Shown here piece after piece: positions 1-6,600 of a stretch of DNA of 7,669 bases. Under the pieces are notes generated by a model. That model saw only the letters and a list, made by a program, of their open reading frames with translations. It did not search any database and had not been told where the DNA came from. The translations under genes were made by a program, and so were the position numbers. The stretch is taken from contig JAGHYP010000128.1 of assembly GCA_017743585.1 (NCBI GenBank), positions 1-7,669 of the forward strand. Reading direction: 5' to 3'. The DNA comes from Chloroflexota bacterium (GTDB lineage: Bacteria; Chloroflexota; Anaerolineae; Aggregatilineales; UBA2796). Position 1 is the first letter of the stretch. Every line of letters begins with the position of its first letter.

Positions 1-465
1 GCCTAGCACGCGATTGTTGATCTGCACGCGCAGTGGCTTGCCAACTGGCTCTAGCTCAGCGCCGCTGGCAGGCTGATCGTGCGCCTGTTTGAAGAGCCTG
101 CCCAACTCGCTCTCCCAGAATAGGCGCATGCTGCCGATCAAGCGCAGCGCAGCGTTGTTGATCAGCACGACGCGCCCTTCAGGCGATTGCATGATCACGC
201 CCTCTTCAAGGCGCGCAAGGACAGCTTCCATGCGCGCGGCAAGCGTCTGAAGTTCGCGCAGGCGAGCAGTCAGCTCTTGGTTGGCTCGGCGCAGCGCGTT
301 ATTTTGATCAGGTTCAGACGGGCGCTGTAGCGGCTTGCAGCGCAAGCCTTGATAGAGGCGCTTGAAGAAGCTTTCGCTCGTCCTGCCAAGGTCGTCCACA
401 AAGCGCAGCAAGTGCCAGACGGTCGCTTCACGAGCGCTGACAGAAGGCGATTCAGAGGCAGGCAT
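1..465 (-). CDS. PAS-domain sensor protein, probably a histidine kinase (N-terminal 155 residues, partial)
   Basis: The reading frame is open from an ATG at 463-465 to the window edge, giving 155 residues of an incomplete protein. Residues 1-50 are a variable N-terminus with no membrane segment, so the protein is probably cytoplasmic. Residues about 52-88 are rich in Leu, Ala, Arg and Glu with heptad-like spacing and look like a coiled coil. This runs into a typical PAS start: LEEGVIMQSPEGRVVLINNAA at about 86-106, then LIG, and a later hydrophobic strand near 145-155. Coiled coil plus PAS, directly downstream of a receiver gene on the same strand, suggests the sensor kinase partner of that receiver. 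The kinase core (H-box, ATP-binding domain) would lie outside the window, so this is inference; a PAS-containing diguanylate cyclase or phosphatase remains possible. The ATG is the only good start: an in-frame stop at 499-501 closes the frame just upstream, and no strong ribosome binding site is seen. Confidence 0.75.
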   Translation of the reverse strand, partial: MPASESPSVSAREATVWHLLRFVDDLGRTSESFFKRLYQGLRCKPLQRPSEPDQNNALRRANQELTARLRELQTLAARMEAVLARLEEGVIMQSPEGRVVLINNAALRLIGSMRLFWESELGRLFKQAHDQPASGAELEPVGKPLRVQINNRVLG

Positions 466-471
466 GGCTAC

Positions 472-497
472 AACTTGTCTCGTGAACTTGTCTCGTG
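472..497. repeat. Perfect 13-bp tandem repeat before the sensor gene
   Basis: The 13-mer AACTTGTCTCGTG occurs twice with no spacer, at 472-484 and 485-497. On the minus strand it reads as two copies of CACGAGACAAGTT, ending 6 nt before the sensor ATG. It lies in the 87-nt gap between the upstream receiver gene and the sensor gene. It could be a tandem binding site or a replication-slippage duplication; the sequence alone does not decide. Confidence 0.75.
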
Positions 498-552
498 CTC
501 AGGCGGACCGCGCAGCGGGCTGTGCGCACCTGTTTCGCGCTCGGCTGTGACC

Positions 553-1035
553 TTAGACCTTGATCGGCGTCGGCTGATCGGGCTCGGCAGGCTCAGAGGG
601 CTGCGCCGACCCGACCAAGGCAGCGCTATTCTGCGCTCTACGTCGGTCGCGCACGCTGTAGAGCAATTGCTGCAGATGGTCAAGCTCGGGCAGCGGCTTG
701 TGGATCAGATAATCGAAGCCTGTGCGCCTCTGCATTTCTGCCACCTCGCTCTCGGTGAGCGTGAAGGCTGTCATCAAGATGATCGGAATGTGTTTGAGCG
801 GCTCGGTCCGGCGAATGCGCGCCGCGATCTCGTCGCCTGGGTAACCGGGCATGCGAATATCCACCAAGGCAAGCTCGGGCAGCTCGCCCTGATAGCTGCC
901 GTTCTCCACGCTATCCAGCCATGCCCAAGCCGCGCGCCCATCGGGAAAGGGCAAGGGCGTCTCGCCCCAGACTGTCATCACCATCTGGACAAAATTCCGA
1001 ATGTCTGGATCATCTTCGACAAGTAGCCACGTCAT
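553..1035 (-). CDS. Single-domain response regulator with acidic/Pro-rich C-terminal tail
   Basis: This 160-residue protein has a receiver domain over about residues 1-127. Visible receiver residues are the acidic pair D8/D9 (VEDDPD), the phospho-accepting D59 in ALVDIRMPG, T89 in LMTAF, and K113 in the IHKP motif. All residues needed for phosphorylation are therefore present. There is no DNA-binding or enzymatic output domain. After the receiver comes a tail of about 30 residues, Arg-rich then Pro/Glu-rich (SEPAEPDQP), probably disordered. In such proteins the output is usually a protein-protein contact or phosphotransfer. The gene lies 87 nt upstream of the PAS sensor gene on the same strand and is probably its partner. 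A GGGAG ribosome binding site at 1045-1049 lies 9 nt before the ATG, supporting this start. The function is clear at family level; the pathway controlled is unknown. Confidence 0.9.
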   Translation of the reverse strand: MTWLLVEDDPDIRNFVQMVMTVWGETPLPFPDGRAAWAWLDSVENGSYQGELPELALVDIRMPGYPGDEIAARIRRTEPLKHIPIILMTAFTLTESEVAEMQRRTGFDYLIHKPLPELDHLQQLLYSVRDRRRAQNSAALVGSAQPSEPAEPDQPTPIKV

Positions 1036-1082
1036 CGCTCGTCACTCCCAGTGTTTGGCAGCGCCCGTGCGACCTGTTTTAA

Positions 1083-1104
1083 CGTTATAACGCACATTAT
1101 AACA
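1083..1104 (-). promoter_or_regulatory. Extended -10 promoter with adjacent perfect palindrome, for the response regulator gene
   Basis: On the minus strand, positions 1104-1096 read TGTTATAAT, a perfect TGn-TATAAT extended -10 box. No good -35 hexamer is visible at 16-18 nt, which extended -10 promoters tolerate. The predicted transcription start is near 1089, about 54 nt before the regulator ATG. The perfect 10-bp palindrome CGTTATAACG (1083-1092) sits at that start point, and GTTATAA recurs 12 nt apart within the site. A palindrome at +1 is a usual repressor position, but operator function is inference. Confidence 0.55.
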
Positions 1105-1146
1105 TGCCTTGCGCGAGAGGCGCGCGGCAAACGCACCCGTACACGC

Positions 1147-2130
1147 TCAGCTGCGCATGGTCAGCGCCATGACCGCCTTTTGCACGTGCAGCCGATTTTC
1201 CGCCTCATCGTAGACGACGCTCTGCGGGCCGTCAATTACCTCATCGGTCACCTCTAGGCCGCGATCGGCGGGCAGGCAGTGCATGTACACAGCATGTTCC
1301 TCAGCCAGCGCCATGCGCCGCGCATCGCAGATCCAATCCGTGTATTGTCTGCTGATGCGCGCCGATTCGGCGCTATCGGTCGTGGTCAGCAGCGCGCCCC
1401 AAGATTTCGGATAGACGGCGTCGGCATCTTTGAAGGCTTCGTCCATCTCGTGCACGATCTCAAGGCTGCCGCCGCTTTTGCGCGCATTCTCGCGCGCTTG
1501 TTCCACGATCTCCGGCATTAGATTGTACTCAGGCGGATGCGCCAGCACCACGTTCATGCCCAAGCGCGTCATGAGCAGGATCAGGCTCTGCGGCACGCTG
1601 ATCGGCTTCTGGTAGCTGGCAGCATATGCCCAGCTGACCGCGATCTTGCGCCCCTTGAGGTTGCGCCCGAAGCGCTCCATCAGCGTCATGGCGTCAGCGA
1701 GGACTTGGAACGGGTGATAGATATCGCACTGCATGTTCAAGACGGGCACGCGGCTGTACTTGGCGACCTCGCGAATGTATCGGTTGCCGAAGTTCCAATC
1801 GCACTGGCGAATAGCAATCCCATCTGCGTAGCGCCCGACGATCTCGCCGATCTCCTTGGCAGTATCGCCGTGCGCGATCTGGGTTGTTTGGCTATCAATG
1901 AACATCGCATGCCCGCCGAGCTGTGCTATGCCCGCTTCAAAGCTGGTGCGCGTGCGCGTGCTGGTGAAGAAGAAGAGCATCGCCAGCACCTTATCGCGCA
2001 GCAAGGCGTGCGGCTCGCCCAGCGCGCGCCGCCGCTTCAAGTCCCATGCCACGTCGAAGACGGTCTCCAGCTCTTCAAGCGTCCATTCCTGCTCAGTGAT
2101 CAGGTCGCGTCCGCGTAAATCGGTCTGCAT
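1147..2130 (-). CDS. Knotted-type carbamoyltransferase (ornithine/acetylornithine/YgeW-like)
   Basis: This 327-residue protein has the usual length for transcarbamylases that move a carbamoyl group from carbamoyl phosphate to an amino acceptor. The carbamoyl-phosphate motif STRTRT is at 57-62, and HPFQ at 139-142 replaces the usual HPTQ. HCLP is at 284-287, and the C-terminal helix carries DEAENRLHVQKAV. Instead of the ornithine-enzyme SMG loop it has VYPKSWG (239-245), and residues about 166-181 form a Pro-containing loop (SWAYAASYQKPISVPQ). From memory, both features mark the knotted group that includes N-acetylornithine, N-succinylornithine and YgeW transcarbamylases. The acceptor is uncertain, because ADRGLEVTDEVIDGP after HCLP is more like classical ornithine carbamoyltransferase. 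Arginine biosynthesis is the most likely role. The ATG at 2130 is preferred: a GGAG lies about 11 nt upstream and the protein then starts at the family's usual N-terminus. A longer frame would start from TTG at 2226 and overlap the promoters. No arginine genes lie next to it here. Confidence 0.87.
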   Translation of the reverse strand: MQTDLRGRDLITEQEWTLEELETVFDVAWDLKRRRALGEPHALLRDKVLAMLFFFTSTRTRTSFEAGIAQLGGHAMFIDSQTTQIAHGDTAKEIGEIVGRYADGIAIRQCDWNFGNRYIREVAKYSRVPVLNMQCDIYHPFQVLADAMTLMERFGRNLKGRKIAVSWAYAASYQKPISVPQSLILLMTRLGMNVVLAHPPEYNLMPEIVEQARENARKSGGSLEIVHEMDEAFKDADAVYPKSWGALLTTTDSAESARISRQYTDWICDARRMALAEEHAVYMHCLPADRGLEVTDEVIDGPQSVVYDEAENRLHVQKAVMALTMRS

Positions 2131-2178
2131 TGCCCAAAAAACTCCGTATGCTGGGGGAAAAGATGTGCGCGGGGCAAA

Positions 2179-2184
2179 ATTATA
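2179..2184 (-). promoter_or_regulatory. -10 box of the carbamoyltransferase promoter
   Basis: The minus strand reads TATAAT exactly at 2184-2179, which predicts a transcript start near 2172 and a leader of about 42 nt before the ATG at 2130. No recognisable -35 hexamer lies 16-18 nt upstream. The site lies back-to-back with the lysS promoter, so the two polymerase footprints would overlap. Confidence 0.5.
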
Positions 2185-2215
2185 GCGCAAATGCTGCCCT
2201 AGACGAGGGAAAGTG

Positions 2216-2221
2216 TATAAT
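2216..2221 (+). promoter_or_regulatory. -10 box of the lysS-acyltransferase operon promoter
   Basis: A perfect TATAAT on the plus strand, directly preceded by TG, predicts a start near 2228 and a leader of about 42 nt. The -35 region is poor (GCTGCC at 17-nt spacing). The -10 boxes of the two divergent units are only 31 nt apart, so their upstream regions overlap. Confidence 0.5.
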
Positions 2222-2269
2222 CTCAAGCCAAGCGGCTACGTTTTTTCCTGATTCCCTGAGAGCTGGATC

Positions 2270-3796
2270 ATGACGTGGCAACCGAACAAGCTAGAGGCGA
2301 AGCGCCTCGAGAAATTGCAGCGCCTGCGCGAGCGCGGCATCGATCCTTTCCCCAGCAGCGTCCGTCGCACGCATACGATTGCGCAGGCGGTGAGCGCTTT
2401 CCTAGAGCAGGAAGCGCGTGGCAGCGCCGCGCAGCCGATTGAAGTCGCTGTATGCGGCAGATTGCGCTCCATTCGCAGCAGCGGCAAGGTCTCTTTTGCG
2501 CACGTGGAAGATGGCACGGGCAAAGTGCAGCTCTTCATCCGTCAAGATAACGTCGGCGAGGCGACCTACGAGCTGTTCAAGCGCGATCTCGACCTGTTCG
2601 ATTTTGTGCAGGCAGATGGCACGATGATGCGCACGCGCACTGGCGAGATCAGCGTGGATGTGCGCGCTTTGCGCGTGCTAGCTAAGGCGCTCAGCCCGCT
2701 GCCTGTGGTCAAAGAGCAAGAGGTGGACGGCAAGATCATCACGTACGGCGGCTTCACTGATGTGGAAGAGCGCTACCGTCAGCGCTACGCCGATCTGGCT
2801 GTGAACGCTGAGGTGCGCGAGGTCTTCCGCAAGCGCGCGCAGACCATCAGCGCCGTGCGCCGCTTTTTAGATAGCGAAGGCTTCCTTGAAGTGGAGACGC
2901 CGATCTTGCAAACGGTCTACGGCGGCGCGGCCGCGCGACCGTTCATCACGCATCACAATCAGCTCAAGCAGGATTTGTATCTGCGCATCAGCTTCGAGCT
3001 GTATCTGAAGCGCTTGCTGGTCGGCATGTACGACGCTGTCTACGAGATCGGGCGCGATTTCCGCAACGAAGGCGTCAGCTTCAAGCACAATCCTGAGTTC
3101 ACCATGCTGGAATTCTACAAAGCGTACATTGACTACAACGGCGGCATGGAGCTGACCGAGCGCTTGGTCGCTTACGTGGCGCAACAGGTGCATGGCACCA
3201 CACGAGTGACCTACAATGGCCACCTGATCGAGCTGGCGCCGCCTTGGCGGCGCATCACGCTGCGCGAGGCGATCCGTGAAGCATGCGGCATTGACTATAT
3301 GGCGTATCCGACAGCCGAGGCGTTGCACGCGGCGCTAGTCGCCAGGAACATCCCGACTCGTCCAAACTTGCCGTGGGGAAAATACGTGGAACAATTGATG
3401 GGCGATTTTGTCGAGCCGACCTTGATCCAGCCGACCTTCGTGCTGGATTACCCGCGCGACATCTCGCCGTTTGCCAAAGGCGTGCCGGGCGACCCGTTCC
3501 ATGTGCAGCGTTTTGAGTTCTACATCGCAGGCATGGAATTTGGCAACGCTTTCACTGAACTCAACGATCCGCTTGATCAAGAGCAGCGCTTCCTGGAGAT
3601 GGCGCGGCTTTTCCGCGCGGGCGATGACGACGAAACGCCGTTGGACGAGGATTATCTGCGCGCCATGCGCTATGGAATGCCGCCGAGCGGCGGCGTTGGC
3701 CTCGGCGTTGATCGGCTTGTCATGCTGATGACCGATCGGCACAGCATTCGCGAAGTGCTGCTCTACCCGCACTTGCGCGAGCGCGACAGGGAGTGA
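2270..3796 (+). CDS. lysS: Lysyl-tRNA synthetase, class II
   Basis: This cytoplasmic enzyme charges tRNA-Lys with lysine using ATP. Its 508 residues match the class II LysRS length. An N-terminal helical segment (1-50) leads into the anticodon-binding OB fold (about 57-140, with VCGRLRSIRSSGK and FRTRTGE-like MRTRTGE). The catalytic domain follows. FTDVEERYRQRYADL is at 162-176, motif 1 is near FLEVETPIL (205-213), and GGAAARPFITHH is at 218-229. Motif 2 is at 256-283 (VYEIGRDFRNEGVSFKHNPE, then FTMLEFY), and motif 3 is near 474-500 (GGVGLGVDRLVML). Between the OB fold and the catalytic domain the common short linker (EKWHGL type) is replaced by a longer VVKEQEVDGKIITYGGF (146-162), which I associate with Chloroflexota-like enzymes. 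Invariant motif 2 and 3 arginines are present. The stop overlaps the ribosome binding site of the next gene, so the two are an operon. Confidence 0.97.
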   Translation: MTWQPNKLEAKRLEKLQRLRERGIDPFPSSVRRTHTIAQAVSAFLEQEARGSAAQPIEVAVCGRLRSIRSSGKVSFAHVEDGTGKVQLFIRQDNVGEATYELFKRDLDLFDFVQADGTMMRTRTGEISVDVRALRVLAKALSPLPVVKEQEVDGKIITYGGFTDVEERYRQRYADLAVNAEVREVFRKRAQTISAVRRFLDSEGFLEVETPILQTVYGGAAARPFITHHNQLKQDLYLRISFELYLKRLLVGMYDAVYEIGRDFRNEGVSFKHNPEFTMLEFYKAYIDYNGGMELTERLVAYVAQQVHGTTRVTYNGHLIELAPPWRRITLREAIREACGIDYMAYPTAEALHAALVARNIPTRPNLPWGKYVEQLMGDFVEPTLIQPTFVLDYPRDISPFAKGVPGDPFHVQRFEFYIAGMEFGNAFTELNDPLDQEQRFLEMARLFRAGDDDETPLDEDYLRAMRYGMPPSGGVGLGVDRLVMLMTDRHSIREVLLYPHLRERDRE

Positions 3797-3802
3797 GAGG
3801 CG

Positions 3803-4540
3803 ATGAGCGAACAGGTGAGAGTGCCGCAGCGCGTGGCGCCGATTCAGCTGACAGGCGATAACTCGCCCCGCACGCGCTTAGCGCGCCGCTTCATGCGGAT
3901 GCTCGGCGCGGCGCTGCTCTGGCGCACCACAGTCAAAGTGACGTACCACGGCATCCAGAACGTGCCGCGCCAAGGGCCGACGATTTTGCTCTTCAACCAT
4001 CTCTCGCAACTCGATCCGCCGCTGGTCGGCGGCATGATCACCTTTCGCGACCCGACGCCTATCGGCAAGGAAGAGCTGCTGCACAATCCGTTGACGGCGT
4101 GGATGATTCACTTCTGGCAAGCGATTCCTATCAAGCGCGGCGAGATGGATTTACAAGCAATGCGCCGCGCGCTCTACGTGCTGGAGCACACCAATGATAT
4201 CCTCTTGATCGCGCCAGAAGGGCATCGCTGTAAAGCGCTCAGCGAGCCGAAAGAAGGTTTTGTCATGCTGGCTGCTAAGACCAATGCGCAGATGGTGGTG
4301 GCAGGCATCAGTGGCACGCAGCACTTTCGCCGCAACCTATTGCGCCTGCGCCGCACGCACGTCACCATCAACTACAGTCGCCCGATTCGCCTGAAGCGCA
4401 AGGTGACGCGGCAGGAGTACCGCGCGGTCGCCGATGAAGTGATGTACTATCTCGCTGCGCACATCGCCGAACCTGAACTGCGCGGCCTGTACAGCGACCT
4501 GAGCAAGGCGACCATGAATTACATCGAAGTGATTGAGTGA
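3803..4540 (+). CDS. PlsC-like 1-acyl-glycerol-3-phosphate acyltransferase family protein
   Basis: This 245-residue protein belongs to the lysophosphatidic-acid acyltransferase superfamily, which transfers an acyl chain in membrane phospholipid synthesis. The catalytic HX4D box is NHLSQLD (H66, D71). IPIKRGEMD at 108-116 matches the glycerophosphate-binding block, and IAPEGHR at 136-142 is the block usually read FPEGTRS. VAGISGT at 166-172 matches the last block. The substitution of His for Thr in the EGTR block is mild and leaves Glu139, Gly140 and Arg142. There is no clear transmembrane helix; one amphipathic basic stretch (residues 23-43) may bind the membrane. The gene starts 6 nt after the lysS stop. 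Purine-rich GGGAGTGAGAGG, spanning that stop, serves as ribosome binding site, so translation may be coupled. The exact acceptor is unproven, and an ornithine-lipid or other acyltransferase is possible. Confidence 0.85.
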   Translation: MSEQVRVPQRVAPIQLTGDNSPRTRLARRFMRMLGAALLWRTTVKVTYHGIQNVPRQGPTILLFNHLSQLDPPLVGGMITFRDPTPIGKEELLHNPLTAWMIHFWQAIPIKRGEMDLQAMRRALYVLEHTNDILLIAPEGHRCKALSEPKEGFVMLAAKTNAQMVVAGISGTQHFRRNLLRLRRTHVTINYSRPIRLKRKVTRQEYRAVADEVMYYLAAHIAEPELRGLYSDLSKATMNYIEVIE

Positions 4541-4578
4541 GGCAGTTTGCTCAAAGCGCAGTCTGTTTGGAATGGCGA

Positions 4579-4959
4579 TCAGCGCTCAACGGCGCTGAGG
4601 TTCAGCATGCTGCGCACCTTCGAGACCAAGTCGTGGTGTAGGATCGGCTTGGGCAAGTAGCCAGTTGCACCTGCTTCCATGCTGCGAATCACGCTGTCGG
4701 AATCGCTGCGCGCGGAAAGGATCAGAATTGGAGTCTCGGCGAAGCGCGGCATGCCGCGAATGATGCTACACAGCTCGATGCCGTCCGTGCCGGGCATCAT
4801 GATATCTAGGATGATCAGGTCTGGCGTCTCGCGCTCAAGCACGTCCAGCGCTTGCGCGGCATTTTGCGCTTTCACCACCTCGAAGCCGCCGCGGTCGAGC
4901 ATGATGCCGATCAACGCTAGCGCGCCAACTTCATCATCTACGACCAAAATTCGCTTCAT
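4579..4959 (-). CDS. Stand-alone receiver-domain response regulator
   Basis: This 126-residue protein is almost all receiver domain: KRILVVDDE at 2-10 with acidic D8/D9, phospho-acceptor D52 in LIILDIMMPGTDG, S82 in ILSARS, and K104 in YLPKP. All key residues are present, so it should be phosphorylated by a histidine kinase. There is no output domain, so signalling goes through partner proteins, as in CheY/Spo0F-like regulators. The ATG at 4957-4959 is chosen. The frame extends one codon to a TTG at 4960-4962, but the ATG gives the standard MKRILVVDD start and has GAAAGG 8 nt upstream. The gene converges on the acyltransferase gene with only 38 nt between the stops and no strong terminator there. 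No cognate kinase lies beside it (an orphan here); it need not be related to the receiver at 553-1035. Confidence 0.92.
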   Translation of the reverse strand: MKRILVVDDEVGALALIGIMLDRGGFEVVKAQNAAQALDVLERETPDLIILDIMMPGTDGIELCSIIRGMPRFAETPILILSARSDSDSVIRSMEAGATGYLPKPILHHDLVSKVRSMLNLSAVER

Positions 4960-5035
4960 CAACGCAGCCTTTCTAAGTCATGAGTTGGATCGATTCCTGA
5001 CAAGCTCCCTATCAGCGCGTGCGCAGCCTGCGCGC

Positions 5036-5062
5036 TTGACAAGGTAACTTCCATTCTATGAT
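5036..5062 (+). promoter_or_regulatory. Candidate distal promoter upstream of glgC
   Basis: A perfect -35 TTGACA at 5036-5041 is followed by TATGAT at 5057-5062, but the spacing is only 15 nt rather than 16-18, so activity is doubtful without an activator. It would give a leader of about 205 nt before glgC. Confidence 0.3.
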
Positions 5063-5202
5063 GCGACCAAAACGTTTCTAATGCTCGCGCAACGAATCGA
5101 CATAGCGCAAAGGGAAGGGTGCGTTGTGCTCGGCGCAGGATTGTAGCGCGCTCTCGTGTATGACAACACAGGCTATTTTGTGCAGGTATCCGATCAAGGC
5201 GC

Positions 5203-5232
5203 TTGGCTACCTTCGGCACTTTGCACTACAAT
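5203..5232 (+). promoter_or_regulatory. Likely proximal glgC promoter
   Basis: TTGGCT at 5203-5208 and TACAAT at 5227-5232 are separated by 18 nt, predicting a start near 5239 and a leader of about 35 nt. The glgC ribosome binding site GGGAG (5262-5266) lies 7 nt before the ATG. Confidence 0.45.
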
Positions 5233-5273
5233 GAAAGCGGACGAAAATACAAGCGTCTACTGGGAGTTCTGCC

Positions 5274-6548
5274 ATGCGAACACGCGCCGTTATCCTCGCA
5301 GGTGGCGAAGGCACGCGCCTGAGCGTCTTGACCGCCAAGCGCGCTAAGCCTGCTGTGCCTTTTGCAGGCAAGTATCGCATCATTGATTTCACGCTCAGCA
5401 ACTGCGTCAATTCCAACATCTTCGACGTGCTGATCCTGACGCAATATCGCCCCCACAGCTTGATAGATCACATCGGGCGCGGGCAACCTTGGGATTTGGA
5501 TCGCAGTTTCACGGGCGGGGTGCATTTGTTGCAGCCTTACAAAGGGCGCAAAGATACCGATTGGTACGTCGGCACGGCTGATGCCGTCTACCAGAACCTG
5601 AATTTTGTGTGCCGCCGCCAACCCGAGAATATTCTCATCCTCTCAGGCGATCATGTCTATCAGATGGATTACTACACACTTCTGACCTTCCACGCCAACA
5701 AAGGCGCGGATGCGACCATTTGCACTGTTCGCGTGCCGATGGATGAAGCCAGCCGCTATGGCATCCTAGAGACCGATTCACAGTATCGGGTGAAGGATTT
5801 TGTAGAGAAGCCTGCCAATCCGCCCGGCAATCTCGCCAGCATGGGCGTGTACGTCTTCCGCACAGAGCTGCTAGAGCGCTTGCTGATCGAAGATGCGGCG
5901 CGCGCTTCCTCGAGCCATGACTTCGGCAAGGATATCATTCCGCGCATGGTCGCCGAGGGCCTGAAGGTCTACGCTTATCCGTACGAGGGCTATTGGGTGG
6001 ACGTCGGGACGATTGACGCCTACTGGGAAGCGCACATGGACTTGCTGAATCGCCCGCCGTCGCTCAATTTGAACGACCGCTCGTGGGTCATTCACACGCG
6101 CAGCGAAGAGCGCCCCCCGGTCATGATCGAGAGCGGCGCGACCGTGCGCGATAGCCTGATCACAGATGGCTCGGTCATTTGCGAAGGCGCAGTCGTCGAG
6201 CGCTCAGTGCTTTCGCCGGGCGTGTACGTCGGCCCGAACGCGGTCATTCGCGAGTCGATCATCCTGACCGATACGTACATCGAAGCAGGCGCAGTGGTCG
6301 AGCGCAGCGTGATCGATAAACAAGTGGTGGTCGGGCACGACGCGCGGATCGGCAAGATTGTTGAGTCGAGCGACTTGGGCATCACGGTCATCGGCAAGGG
6401 CGCGCATATCCCCGCGGGCTTCACCATCGGGCGCAACGTGGTGATCGGCACGGATTTAGGCCCAAGCGACTTCGCTGAGTTCACTGAGAAATGCGTCCCG
6501 AATGGCAGAAAAGTGATGGGCGATACGAAGAAGCGTGCCACGTACTAG
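5274..6548 (+). CDS. glgC: Glucose-1-phosphate adenylyltransferase (ADP-glucose pyrophosphorylase)
   Basis: This enzyme makes ADP-glucose and pyrophosphate from ATP and glucose 1-phosphate, the first committed step of bacterial glycogen synthesis in the cytoplasm. Its 424 residues fit the family. The nucleotidyltransferase domain spans about 4-257. The signature ILAGGEGTR is at 7-15, AKPAVPFAGKYRIIDF at 24-39, and WYVGTADAV at 97-105. The catalytic LSGDHVYQMDY is at 123-133, FVEKP at 176-180, SMGVYVF at 189-195, and GYWVDVGTIDAYWEAHMDLL at 239-258. Residues about 285-400 are a left-handed beta-helix with repeated hexapeptides (for example VIRESIILTDTYIEAGAVVE), which in this family carries oligomer and effector contacts. 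After GGEGTRL the usual Pro (LYPLT type) is replaced to give LSVLT. I have seen this in Chloroflexota/Deinococcota-like sequences, so it need not mean loss of function. The gene stands alone, with no other glg genes in view. Effector specificity cannot be read from the sequence. Confidence 0.96.
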   Translation: MRTRAVILAGGEGTRLSVLTAKRAKPAVPFAGKYRIIDFTLSNCVNSNIFDVLILTQYRPHSLIDHIGRGQPWDLDRSFTGGVHLLQPYKGRKDTDWYVGTADAVYQNLNFVCRRQPENILILSGDHVYQMDYYTLLTFHANKGADATICTVRVPMDEASRYGILETDSQYRVKDFVEKPANPPGNLASMGVYVFRTELLERLLIEDAARASSSHDFGKDIIPRMVAEGLKVYAYPYEGYWVDVGTIDAYWEAHMDLLNRPPSLNLNDRSWVIHTRSEERPPVMIESGATVRDSLITDGSVICEGAVVERSVLSPGVYVGPNAVIRESIILTDTYIEAGAVVERSVIDKQVVVGHDARIGKIVESSDLGITVIGKGAHIPAGFTIGRNVVIGTDLGPSDFAEFTEKCVPNGRKVMGDTKKRATY

Positions 6549-6600
6549 CGCGGCGCAGCTGATGCAAGCCTGCCTGCCTACACACCAGCGGCGAGAGGCA

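Larger units (their letters stand above)
4960..5273. other. 314-nt divergent spacer between the orphan receiver gene and glgC
   Basis: The spacer holds no gene that I can support. A minus-strand open frame of 86 codons from a GTG at 5219 covers much of it and ends in a TGATG overlap with the receiver ATG, but it resembles no family and uses a weak start. Two plus-strand promoter candidates (5036-5062 and 5203-5232) are visible. No clear minus-strand promoter for the receiver gene was found. Confidence 0.6.

Noticed and set aside
349..1026. Long plus-strand frame opposite the receiver and sensor genes
   Set aside because: It lies antisense to well-supported coding sequence, and its product is rich in Arg, His and Gly without family features; typical of a GC-rich shadow.
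1105..1130. GCGCG/CGCGC hairpin after the carbamoyltransferase as a terminator
   Set aside because: The stem is only 5 bp with no T-run, and GCGC-type palindromes are frequent throughout this DNA.
1537..2118. 193-codon plus-strand frame opposite the carbamoyltransferase
   Set aside because: It is antisense to a strongly conserved gene and has no domain pattern or ribosome binding site of note.
2131..2226. N-terminal extension of the carbamoyltransferase from an upstream start
   Set aside because: It would begin at a TTG, cross both divergent -10 boxes and add residues not usual for the family; the ATG at 2130 has a GGAG and a normal N-terminus.
4541..4578. Bidirectional terminator between the convergent acyltransferase and receiver genes
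   Set aside because: Only a 4-bp TTTG/CAAA match is visible and there is no GC-rich stem with a T-run.
4959..5219. 86-codon minus-strand frame ending in a TGATG overlap with the receiver start
   Set aside because: The overlap suggested translational coupling, but the frame starts at GTG, has no recognisable domain, is rich in Arg and Cys like random GC-rich frames, and overlaps the glgC promoter candidates.
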